From Natrialbaceae archaeon (GTDB taxonomy: Archaea > Halobacteriota > Halobacteria > Halobacteriales > Natrialbaceae): DNA of 20,693 nt. Under the pieces are notes generated by a model. It worked only from the letters and a program-made list of their open reading frames with translations, did not search any database and had not been told where the DNA came from. The translations under genes and the position numbers were made by a program. The DNA lies in the NCBI GenBank assembly GCA_003552885.1, contig PUPA01000200.1:1-20693 (forward strand), written 5' to 3'. Shown here in pieces: positions 14,480-20,693 of this stretch. Each line of letters begins with the position of its first letter. The stretch's first letter is position 1.

Positions 14480-14944
14480 TTAGAGGTTTTCGCCCTGGTA
14501 GCTCCCGTCGTAGGTGCCCTCGTGGTCGGCCTCGGCGAGCACCAGCTGGGCGATCCGGGCGCCGCGTTCGAGGGAGATCCCGTGGCCGACCCGAAGCAGC
14601 CCCTCGCCGCGACCCTCGTAGCCGGCGTCCCAGACGGCCGTATCGAGCGTACACGAGTTGCGCAACAGCGAGGACCTGGGGAGGACGAACCCGACGTGGC
14701 CCTCCGGGATCGCGAGCCCCTCGCCGTACCGGACGACGTACGCCCCCGCCGACAGCCGGTAGACGCCGGCCTCGTCGGGCTCGACGGTGGCTCGCTCGCC
14801 GACCCGTTTGCCGTCGACCCCGAGGTGGCCGGCTTCGCGCTGTTCGAGGACGGCCCCGAGGGTGAGGTCGGCCCCGTTGGGCTGGACGGCCTCCGGGGCG
14901 AGCGAGGAGAGCTGTTCGGCGACGAACCGTCCGGACCGGTACAT
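14480..14944 (-). CDS. dut: dUTP diphosphatase, Dcd/Dut family
   Basis: 154 residues from the ATG at 14944; the upstream extension of the frame is Arg-rich and has no family similarity. Motifs: VQPNGADLTL (motif 1), YVVRYGEGLAIPEGHVGFVLPRSSLLRN (PRSS loop), VWDAGYEGRGEGLL (D-x-GY-x-G, active-site region), GARIAQLVLAEA and the C-terminal YDGSYQGENL tail that closes over the nucleotide. The family covers dCTP deaminase and dUTPase. The compact length and the motif set match haloarchaeal proteins annotated as deoxyuridine triphosphatase, so hydrolysis of dUTP to dUMP is the best call, with a bifunctional or deaminase activity as the alternative. Cytoplasmic. A TATA-like GCTTTTGTG lies about 26 bp upstream. 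Confidence 0.9.
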   Translation of the reverse strand: MYRSGRFVAEQLSSLAPEAVQPNGADLTLGAVLEQREAGHLGVDGKRVGERATVEPDEAGVYRLSAGAYVVRYGEGLAIPEGHVGFVLPRSSLLRNSCTLDTAVWDAGYEGRGEGLLRVGHGISLERGARIAQLVLAEADHEGTYDGSYQGENL

Positions 14945-14965
14945 ACACTCCGGGGTTCCGGCTGG

Positions 14966-14973
14966 CACAAAAG
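14966..14973 (-). promoter_or_regulatory. TATA-like box of dut
   Basis: GCTTTTGTG on the minus strand, centred 26 bp before the ATG at 14944. It is a weak match but the only AT-rich run between dut and the end of the DUF7344-like gene. Confidence 0.4.
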
Positions 14974-15039
14974 CGTATCGCCACGGCCTCCGCGTTCGCC
15001 GCCCGTCCTGAGAGAGGGCCGCGCCGCGACGACGACCGG

Positions 15040-15384
15040 TCAGCGGTAGCCGGGGGCGACGAGGTCTCGCTCCTGGTCGTACTCGAGGACGTCGGCGTCG
15101 ACGAGCCGCGGGAGGTGATCGTGGTAAAGCGAGATGTACACCCGTTTGATCCGCTCGGCAGAGATGTCGGCGAGCTGGCAACCAGTCTCGCGTTCGGCGA
15201 CCTCCTCGGCGACGTCCGGCAGCGTGAGCGCCTCGTCGTGGGAGACGACGACCTCCAGCAACAGCCGGCGTCGGCGGTCCGCGAGGAGGGTCAACGCCTC
15301 GTCGAGGTCGAGTCGGGCGTCGCCGTCGAGACGGTCGATGGCCGCCACCACGGCGTCGACACGGTCGTTCGGGAGCTCGGTCAT
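15040..15384 (-). CDS. DUF7344-like winged-helix regulator
   Basis: 114 residues from the ATG at 15384. The N-terminal helix MTELPNDRVDAVVAAIDRL is followed by the winged-helix core: LTLLADRRRRLLLEVV, then LTLPDVAEEVAERE, then AERIKRVYISLYHDHLPRLVDADVLEYDQERDLV. The order (helix ending in RRRRLL, second helix, recognition helix with SLYHDHLP, then a beta wing) matches the common haloarchaeal DUF7344 family of putative DNA-binding proteins. No ligand domain is present. It is the first gene upstream of dut on this strand, with a 95-bp gap. A possible TATA-like TCTATCACC at 15446-15455 (minus strand) would leave a leader of about 40 nt. Targets are unknown. Confidence 0.8.
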   Translation of the reverse strand: MTELPNDRVDAVVAAIDRLDGDARLDLDEALTLLADRRRRLLLEVVVSHDEALTLPDVAEEVAERETGCQLADISAERIKRVYISLYHDHLPRLVDADVLEYDQERDLVAPGYR

Positions 15385-15511
15385 GTGGATGCGTCGGGCG
15401 GCTCCGGCACGCCGCCCAGCCGTTCGTCTGGCCCGACGGGGACGCCGGTGATAGACGTGTCGAATCTCGATCCGGCCGTTACTCCGACGGAACGTTCGGC
15501 GTCGGCGTTCG

Positions 15512-15802
15512 TCACTCGACGGTGAACGTCGGCTCCGTGACCGACTCGCTCTTGCACTCTGGACACCGCGAGGGCCGGTTGAGCAGCTCCTCGAAGCCGT
15601 CGAAGCCACACTCCCGGCAGGTCGGCGGCGCCACGAGCAGCCGGTCGCCGTCGCCCTCGACCGACCGCGCGACGTGTTCGAGGTGATCGAGGACGGCTCC
15701 GGCGGTCAGATCGAACCGGGCCGCGAGCGTACTCGGGGTCGCGGGTTCGACCCGGAGCGCGTCGGCGATCCGTCGACGGGTCGTCTCCTCCGCCTCCCGC
15801 AT
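15512..15802 (-). CDS. HTH/Zn-ribbon predicted transcription regulator (COG3357 type)
   Basis: 96 residues from the ATG at 15802, supported by a TATA-like GATATAAGC 28 bp upstream; the longer open frame crosses the divergent gene. Residues 1-58 form a winged-helix: MREAEETTRRRIADAL, TPSTLAARFDLTAGAVLDHLEHV, and a wing GDGDRLLVAPP. The C-terminus is a zinc ribbon with C62-x2-C65 and C80-x2-C83. HTH fused to a C-terminal Zn ribbon is the architecture of archaeal COG3357 regulators. It is divergent from the broken phosphate-transporter gene with only 94 bp between the starts, so it may regulate that gene or itself. That link is inferred. Confidence 0.85.
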   Translation of the reverse strand: MREAEETTRRRIADALRVEPATPSTLAARFDLTAGAVLDHLEHVARSVEGDGDRLLVAPPTCRECGFDGFEELLNRPSRCPECKSESVTEPTFTVE

Positions 15803-15824
15803 ACGATCCCGGTGTGTCCGCGGG

Positions 15825-15834
15825 TGCTTATATC
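15825..15834 (-). promoter_or_regulatory. TATA box of the HTH/Zn-ribbon gene
   Basis: Minus strand GATATAAGCA, centred about 28 bp before the ATG at 15802, fitting a leaderless transcript. It shares the 94-bp divergent region with the PiT-gene promoter. Confidence 0.65.
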
Positions 15835-15863
15835 GTGTGGCTTCGTCGGCGACGGGAGTAAGG

Positions 15864-15872
15864 GTTTTATGA
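15864..15872 (+). promoter_or_regulatory. TATA box of the broken PiT gene
   Basis: GTTTTATGA is centred 29 bp before the ATG at 15897. The promoter therefore looks intact although the gene is broken. Confidence 0.6.
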
Positions 15873-15896
15873 CTTTCCCGAGACTCGACGGACGAC

Positions 15897-16940
15897 ATGG
15901 TCGCGACGCTCGTCGGCGTCGCGGTTCTCACCTGTCTGTTCATGACGCGGGTGCTCGGCGCGAACAGCAACTCGCCACCGTTCGCGCCGGCGATCGGGGC
16001 GAACGCGGTCTCCACGATGCAGGCCGCGTTCCTCATCGGGATCCTCGCGGCTGCCGGGGCACTCCTCCAGGGGGGAAGCATCTCCGAGACCGTCGGCGCG
16101 ACCTCTCACTCGGCGGCGATCCCGCCTTCGACACCTACCAGCGTCTCGGGACGTTCTGGCTGCTCGTTCCGTTCATGTCGGGCGGGCTGGCGTACGCCAC
16201 GGCGGTCGTCCTCCGACGGGACGACGTCCCCGAGACGGTCGGCGTCCCGCTGTTGGCCGCACTCGTCGGCGGCGTCCTCGCGAACGTTCGACTGGGCGTC
16301 ATCCCCGATCCGACGGCCGATCAGGGTACCCTCGCCGGGCTGATCTCGCGGGCCATCGGCGGCGGGCCGGAGCTGTTCCCGGGGTTCGACCTGGGGATGG
16401 CGCTCGTCACCGTCGCCTTCGCCGCCCTCTGGGCCTACTGGGTCCGCCGGCGGATCGCCGCCTCCGTCGACCGGGGAATCAGGTCGTTCCTGCTCGTTCT
16501 CGGTGGGATCGTCGCGTTCTCCTCGGGTGGTTCACAGGTCGGACTCGCGACCGGTCCGCTCGAGAACCTGTTCCGGGTCGATCTCGGCCTCCCGGGGATC
16601 GCTCTGCTCGCCATCGGCGCGACGGGTATCCTCGCCGGCGCGTGGATGGGTGCACCCCGGCTGTTACAGGCGACCTCGCGGGAGTACGCCCAGCTCGGCG
16701 TTCGTCGATCGATCGCGGCGCTCGTTCCCGGCTTCGTCATCGCCCAGCTGGCGATCGCACTCGGCATCCCGATCTCGCTCAACAACATCATCCTCTCGGG
16801 AGTGATCGGCGGCGGGCTGGCGGCGGGCTCGGCCGGGATATCCGGACGGAAGATCGCGTTTACCGTGAGTTTCTGGCTTTTCCTCGATCGCCGTCGCGTT
16901 CGGGCTCTACCGGGTCCTGGCGACGCTGTTCGGGTCGTAA
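15897..16940 (+). pseudogene. PiT-family inorganic phosphate transporter, broken by deletion and frame changes
   Basis: Three pieces together match one PiT transporter. Piece 1, from the ATG at 15897 to about 16102, encodes the first signature LGANSNSPPFAPAIGANA and ends GGSISETVGA. Piece 2, in the +2 frame from 16103 (LSLGGDPAFDTY) to about 16879, encodes the second repeat (FSSGGSQVGLATGPLENLF, GIPISLNNIILSGVIGGG). Piece 3, 16881-16940, is back in the first frame (SSIAVAFGLYRVLATLFGS, then TAA). Between pieces 1 and 2 the family has another helix pair with a conserved Pro/Ser/Thr-rich motif, so roughly 50 codons are missing; the exact number is inferred. A small net frame change after SFW separates pieces 2 and 3. 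In the first frame translation runs to 16343 with an aberrant tail. The intact protein would import phosphate with Na+ or H+. Sequencing error could explain the second lesion but not easily the first. Confidence 0.8.
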
Positions 16941-16986
16941 TACAGTTACAGCCGAGAGTACGAGCCGTCACGGTTCGACCCGTCGC

Positions 16987-17205
16987 TCAGCCGGTGGGTG
17001 TATACAGGTAGCTACCGCCGACGGCGACGATCCCTGCGAACACCCCGAACAGCCCGATCGGCGGCGAAACGAACGCGAAGGCACCGCCGAAGATCACCAA
17101 TCCGAGACCGAACCGCCGGACGGCCGAGCCGGGATCGTAGCCACACGCCGGACACGTCGTCTCCTGTCTGGATATCTCCGCGTCACAGCGCCGACAGCGG
17201 CTCAC
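16987..17205 (-). CDS. Small zinc-ribbon membrane protein
   Basis: 72 residues from a GTG at 17205, four bases after the UspA stop; residues further upstream in the frame are under the UspA gene. The N-terminus SRCRRCDAEISRQETTCPACGYDPG is a zinc ribbon with C4-x2-C7 and C18-x2-C21. Two hydrophobic segments follow (about residues 30-44 and 47-66). Such ribbon-plus-two-helix proteins are common and uncharacterised in haloarchaea; the ribbon is predicted to face the cytoplasm. Very probably cotranscribed with the UspA gene. Confidence 0.8.
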   Translation of the reverse strand: MSRCRRCDAEISRQETTCPACGYDPGSAVRRFGLGLVIFGGAFAFVSPPIGLFGVFAGIVAVGGSYLYTPTG

Positions 17206-17209
17206 GGGC

Positions 17210-17635
17210 TTACTGGGCCTCCGGATCGAACACCGTGACCGGCACCTCACACCGGTCGACGATCCTCTCCGCGACGCCGCGTCCGGTCACGCGGCGGGCG
17301 ATCGAACTCCCGCGCGGACCGACGACGACGTGGTCGTACTCCGCCGCGCACTCCGGAATCACCTCCCCGGGAAGACCCTCGAGGGCGACGTGGTCGACCC
17401 GCTCTGTCTCCCCGGCGACGGACTCCACGAGCGACGCCGCCCGTTCGCGGGCGTTCGCGACCCGATCGTCGCTCCGCTCGAGGAGGCCCCCCTCGCTCAT
17501 CGGTCCGTCGAGCGGTGTGACGACCGCGATGGCGGTCACCTGCGCGTCCGGAAAGGCTTCGAGGGCGTAGGCGAGGGCCGCCGATTCCTCCGGCTTTCCG
17601 AGGAGGGCGACGAGCACGCGGTCCGGTCGGCTCAT
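17210..17635 (-). CDS. Universal stress protein, UspA family
   Basis: 141 residues, single UspA domain, ATG at 17635. RVLVALLG at the start is the first strand. The nucleotide-site pattern DHVVVGPRGSSIARRVTGRGVAERIV has G106, R108, G109 and G120, close to the ATP-binding G-2x-G-9x-G-(S/T) motif but ending GVAE rather than G-S, so ATP binding is possible but not assured. VPVTVFDPE forms the last strand. Role in the cell unknown; many haloarchaeal paralogues exist. It is followed after four bases by the zinc-ribbon membrane protein, which may anchor or regulate it. A weak TATA-like TTTGAG lies about 26 bp upstream. It diverges from hel308 with a 135-bp gap. Confidence 0.92.
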   Translation of the reverse strand: MSRPDRVLVALLGKPEESAALAYALEAFPDAQVTAIAVVTPLDGPMSEGGLLERSDDRVANARERAASLVESVAGETERVDHVALEGLPGEVIPECAAEYDHVVVGPRGSSIARRVTGRGVAERIVDRCEVPVTVFDPEAQ

Positions 17636-17739
17636 ATCGCCCCTTCGGACGGCGTCCTCAAACCCCTGTCGACCGACGGGTCCTCGGACGGAGCCGGCGA
17701 CGGCCGTCCGGGCGATCGTCGACGCGGCCGGGGCGACAG

Positions 17740-17746
17740 TTTAAAT
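17740..17746 (+). promoter_or_regulatory. TATA box of hel308
   Basis: TTTAAAT (in AGTTTAAATCC) is centred 28 bp before the ATG at 17771, a strong haloarchaeal match. It fixes the start against the longer open frame that continues under the UspA gene. Confidence 0.75.
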
Positions 17747-17770
17747 CCGCTGACGCGCGAACCGGGGACG

Positions 17771-20110
17771 ATGAACGTCGAGGCGCTCTCCGGGCTCCCA
17801 TCCGGGGCCGTCGAACACTTCACCGATCGGGGAATCGAGGAGCTGTACCCGCCACAGGCCGCGGCCGTCGAGGCGGGCGTCCTCGAGGGCGAGAGCCTCG
17901 TGGCGGCCGTGCCGACCGCCAGCGGGAAGACGATGATCGCCACCCTGGGGATGCTCTCGGCGATCGAACGCGGGGGGATGGCGCTTTACATCGTCCCCCT
18001 GCGGGCGCTTGCCAGCGAGAAACGCGAGGAGTTCGCCGCCTTCGACGCGTTCGGGGTCGACGTCGGCGTGACCACGGGGAACTACGAGTCGACGAGCGAC
18101 TGGCTCGCGAGCAAGGACGTCGTCGTCGCGACGAGCGAGAAGGTCGACTCGCTCGTGCGAAACGGCGCGGCGTGGCTCTCAGAGCTCACCTGCGTCGTCA
18201 GCGACGAGGTCCACCTCATCGACGACGCGAGCCGGGGGCCGACCCTCGAAGTCACCCTCGCGAAGCTGCGCAAGCTCAACCCGGGGCTGCAGCTCGTCGC
18301 CCTCTCGGCGACGGTCGGCAACGCCGGGGAGATCGCCGACTGGCTCGACGCGGAACTCGTCGAGAGCGAGTGGCGACCGATCGAGTTGCGAACGGGCGTC
18401 CACCGCGGAAACGTCTTGGAGTTCGACGACGGCACCAGCCGCGAGGTGCCGGTCCGGGGTCGCGAACGCCAGGAGATGGCGCTGGTCCGGGACATCCTGA
18501 CCGAGGAGGGCTCCTCGCTCGTGTTCGTCAACTCCCGGCGGAACGCCGAGTCGGCCGCCACACGGCTCTCGGGGGTCACCGACGGGGTCGTCACGGGCGA
18601 GGATCGCGAGACGCTGGCCGAGCTGGCGGAGCGAATCCGCGAGGTGAGCGACACCGAGACGAGCGAGGATCTGGCGGCGTGTGTCGAACGCGGGGCGGCG
18701 TTTCACCACGCCGGGCTCGCGGGCGAGCACCGATCGCTCGTCGAGGACGCGTTCCGGGACCGTTCGCTGAGGGTCATCGCCGCGACGCCGACGCTCGCGG
18801 CGGGGGTGAACACCCCCGCACGCCGGGTCGTCGTCCGGGACTGGAGGCGGTTCGACTCGACCGCCGGGGGGATGGCCCCCCTCGACGTCCTCGAGGTCCA
18901 CCAGATGATGGGCCGGGCCGGCCGTCCGGGCCTCGATCCCTACGGCGAGGCGGTGTTGCTGGCCGGGGACGGCGAGGAGTCGGCGGAGCTGTTCGACCGG
19001 TACGTCTGGGCCGACCCCGAGCCCGTCGAGTCGAAACTGGCCGCCGAACCCGCCCTCCGGACGCACGTCCTCGCGACGGTCGCCTCGGGCTTCGGGAACA
19101 CCCGCGGGGAGCTGCTCGCGTTCATGCGAGAGACCCTCTATGCGAGCCAGTCGACCGAGCCCGGACGGCTCGAGACGGTCACTGACGCGGTCCTCGAGTA
19201 CCTCGTTCGAAACGGCTTCGTCGAACGGGACCGTCGGGACGACACGGAGCGCGACGGCTTCGTCCCGGCCGGCGAGCTCCGCGAGCGAGCCGGCGCCGAA
19301 CTCCGCGCGACGAGCCTCGGACACACCGTCTCGCGGCTCTATCTCGACCCGATGAGTGCCGCCGAGATCGTCCACGGCCTCGAGAGCGCGACCGACCGTC
19401 CGACCGCCCTCGGGCTCTACCAGCTCGTCTCGCGCACCCCGGACATGTACGAGCTGTACCTGCGCTCGGGTGAGGCCGAGACGTACGGCGAGCTGTTCTT
19501 CCGGCGCGAGGCCGAGCTGCTCGGGGACGTCCCCAGCGAGTTCGAAGAGGAGCGCTTCGAGGACTGGCTCTCGGCGCTGAAAACCGGCAAGCTGCTCGAG
19601 GACTGGGCCGACGAGCTCGGGGAGGATCGGCTCACCGAGCGCTACGGGGTCGGCCCGGGCGACCTTCGGGGGAAAGTCGACACCGCGGAGTGGCTGCTCG
19701 GGGCCGCCGAGTCCCTGGCGGCCGAGATCGACAGCGAGTGGGCCGTCGCCGTCCGGGAGGCCCGCGCCCGCGTCGAACACGGCGTCAGCGAGGAGCTGCT
19801 CGAGCTCGTCTCGGTCCGGGGGGTCGGTCGAAAGCGCGCCCGGGCGCTGTACGGGGCGGGCATCGAGAGCCCGGCCGACCTGCGGGAGGCCGAGAAGGGG
19901 GTCGTCCTCGGGGCCCTCAGGGGCGAGAAGACCGCCGAGACCGTCCTCGAGAACGCCGGCCGCGAGGATCCCTCGATGGACGGGGTCGAGCCCCGACGAT
20001 CCCCCGTCGAGGACGGCGGCGAGGCGGCCGGCGGCGAGCCGGCTTCGGGGGGAGCGACCGCCTGCGGGGCGGCCGACGGCGAGGACCAGTCGAGCCTGGG
20101 TGACTTCTAG
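17771..20110 (+). CDS. hel308: ATP-dependent DNA helicase Hel308
   Basis: 779 residues from the ATG at 17771, supported by a TATA box 28 bp upstream. It is a superfamily 2, 3'-to-5' helicase acting on stalled forks. Motifs: ELYPPQAAAV (Q-motif), PTASGKT (Walker A, 48-54), PLRALASEK (Ia), DEVH (145-148), SAT (179-181), GVNTPARRVV, and QMMGRAGRPG (motif VI, 378-387). A winged-helix and ratchet domain follow, then a helix-hairpin-helix at about 679-711 (LVSVRGVGRKRARALYGAG). The last 50 residues are a Gly/Ala/Glu-rich linker ending in QSSLGDF, which has the Q-x-x-L-x-x-F spacing of a PCNA-interacting (PIP) peptide. The stop TAG overlaps the GTG of the next gene by one base. Length is slightly above 700-750-residue relatives because of the tail. 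Confidence 0.96.
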   Translation: MNVEALSGLPSGAVEHFTDRGIEELYPPQAAAVEAGVLEGESLVAAVPTASGKTMIATLGMLSAIERGGMALYIVPLRALASEKREEFAAFDAFGVDVGVTTGNYESTSDWLASKDVVVATSEKVDSLVRNGAAWLSELTCVVSDEVHLIDDASRGPTLEVTLAKLRKLNPGLQLVALSATVGNAGEIADWLDAELVESEWRPIELRTGVHRGNVLEFDDGTSREVPVRGRERQEMALVRDILTEEGSSLVFVNSRRNAESAATRLSGVTDGVVTGEDRETLAELAERIREVSDTETSEDLAACVERGAAFHHAGLAGEHRSLVEDAFRDRSLRVIAATPTLAAGVNTPARRVVVRDWRRFDSTAGGMAPLDVLEVHQMMGRAGRPGLDPYGEAVLLAGDGEESAELFDRYVWADPEPVESKLAAEPALRTHVLATVASGFGNTRGELLAFMRETLYASQSTEPGRLETVTDAVLEYLVRNGFVERDRRDDTERDGFVPAGELRERAGAELRATSLGHTVSRLYLDPMSAAEIVHGLESATDRPTALGLYQLVSRTPDMYELYLRSGEAETYGELFFRREAELLGDVPSEFEEERFEDWLSALKTGKLLEDWADELGEDRLTERYGVGPGDLRGKVDTAEWLLGAAESLAAEIDSEWAVAVREARARVEHGVSEELLELVSVRGVGRKRARALYGAGIESPADLREAEKGVVLGALRGEKTAETVLENAGREDPSMDGVEPRRSPVEDGGEAAGGEPASGGATACGAADGEDQSSLGDF

Positions 20111-20607
20111 TGGAGCTGTTCGAGTGTCGGCTCGCGGTCGACGACGTCGACGCGTTCGTGGACCGTCTGGCCGGGATCGGGGAGGCCCACGGAACGACGA
20201 TCCAGGCGTTCGACGCCCGCTACGTCGCCGACCGGACCCACCTGGCACGGGCGGTAGAACTCGCCGACCGCGCGTTCGCCCGGGGGGAGGCGGTCGCCCG
20301 CGACCGGGCCGTCGAGATCCTGCTGTACGCCGCCGGCCGCCGCCAGATCGACCGTGCCCTGGAGATGGGCGTGAGCGAGGGCGAGAACGAGGCGATCGTG
20401 CTCGTCGACGGCGGCGACGAGGCGGGTGCCCTCGAGGCCGTCCGCGGGCTCGAGACCGTCGTGGGGGAGTACTCGGCGCTGGAGGGGGCCGACGAGGGTC
20501 GGCTGTGCTCGTTTTTCGAGGTCACCGACGCCGAGCGCGCGGCGACCGACGCGAGCCTCGCCGAGCTCGTCTCCGAACGCGTCGCGCTCCTCGACGTCGA
20601 GAAGTGA
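20110..20607 (+). CDS. cgi121: KEOPS complex subunit Cgi121
   Basis: 165 residues from a GTG that shares one base with the hel308 stop (TAGTG), so translational coupling is likely. The family pattern is clear: VELADRAFARGEAVARDRAVEIL, then LYAAGRRQIDRALEMGVSEGEN, then EAIVLVD. In archaea Cgi121 binds Bud32 and tRNA in the KEOPS complex, which with Kae1 makes the t6A modification at position 37 of ANN-decoding tRNAs. The other KEOPS genes are not in this window. The pairing with hel308 recurs in euryarchaea as far as I recall. A tail LFECRLAVDDVD at the start is typical. A converging partial gene ends three bases beyond its stop. Confidence 0.93.
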   Translation: MELFECRLAVDDVDAFVDRLAGIGEAHGTTIQAFDARYVADRTHLARAVELADRAFARGEAVARDRAVEILLYAAGRRQIDRALEMGVSEGENEAIVLVDGGDEAGALEAVRGLETVVGEYSALEGADEGRLCSFFEVTDAERAATDASLAELVSERVALLDVEK

Positions 20608-20610
20608 CCG

Positions 20611-20693
20611 TCATCGGCTCCCCTCGAGGTCGTACAGCCGTTCGACGCGTCGCTCCGTCGAGGGATGTGTCCGCGGCCGCCAGTCGCGGAGCC
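20611..20693 (-). CDS. Probable HtpX-like M48 metallopeptidase, C-terminal end only
   Basis: Only the last 27 codons are in the window, with the TGA complement at 20611-20613. The readable peptide contains RTHPSTERRVERLYDLEGSR, matching the ending of HtpX/M48 membrane proteases, in which a conserved THP-S/P-x-x-x-R segment follows the catalytic domain. The HExxH zinc motif would lie beyond the right edge. With so few residues this is a tentative call. Confidence 0.6.
   Translation of the reverse strand, partial: LRDWRPRTHPSTERRVERLYDLEGSR

Noticed and set aside
1..20693. tRNA or rRNA genes, insertion sequences, integrase or attachment sites
   Set aside because: No T-arm GGTTCGAATCC-like box, rRNA core sequence, transposase motif or long terminal repeat was found on either strand.

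Overview
The window reads as chromosomal DNA of a high-GC haloarchaeon. The DNA is very GC-rich and the proteins are Asp/Glu-rich. Family markers point the same way: bacterio-opsin-activator (Bat) type helix-turn-helix regulators, archaeal GatE, Hel308, the KEOPS subunit Cgi121 and a DUF7344-type winged-helix protein. Several genes also carry TATA-like boxes centred about 24-30 nt before the start codon, the pattern of leaderless haloarchaeal mRNAs. I see no rRNA, tRNA, CRISPR array, transposase or integrase.

Layout. 1-996 (+): the 3' end of a SCO1/SenC-type copper chaperone with a His/Asp-rich insert, overlapping a TlpA-like thioredoxin; this looks like a respiratory-oxidase maturation module. 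1130-4798 (+): two consecutive Bat-type regulators, one large PAS/GAF sensor and one small, with an inverted repeat between them. 4799-5204: a gene-free stretch holding a TATA-like box and a long C-rich leader, then glmS (5205-7016, +).

7034-10741 (-): a group of accessory genes. In transcription order these are a four-helix membrane protein (10154-10741), a second four-helix protein (9741-10103), a ParB/SerK-like fold protein (8981-9748), a CDP-alcohol phosphatidyltransferase (8232-8984) and a BchC-like MDR dehydrogenase (7034-8047) whose mRNA leader is full of inverted repeats. The three central genes overlap, which suggests joint expression and possibly an undescribed headgroup or small-molecule pathway.

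10864-15802 (-): gatE, a small two-site zinc-finger protein, a CopD-like membrane protein, a YdjM-type membrane hydrolase, dUTPase, a DUF7344-like regulator and an HTH/Zn-ribbon regulator. A short degenerate tandem repeat lies between the CopD-like and YdjM-like genes. 15897-16940 (+): a PiT-type phosphate transporter gene broken by an internal loss of roughly 50 codons and a second frame change near its end. 16987-17635 (-): a zinc-ribbon membrane protein and a UspA protein. 17771-20607 (+): hel308, ending in a PIP-box-like tail, overlapping the Cgi121 gene by one base. 20611-20693 (-): the end of a probable HtpX/M48 protease.

Most of the window is ordinary core-genome content. The places most worth a second look are the broken PiT gene, the 8981-9754/8232-8984/7034-8047 gene group with its structured leader, the palindrome over the promoter of the 10154-10741 gene, the repeat block at 13807-13902 and the Hel308 tail.
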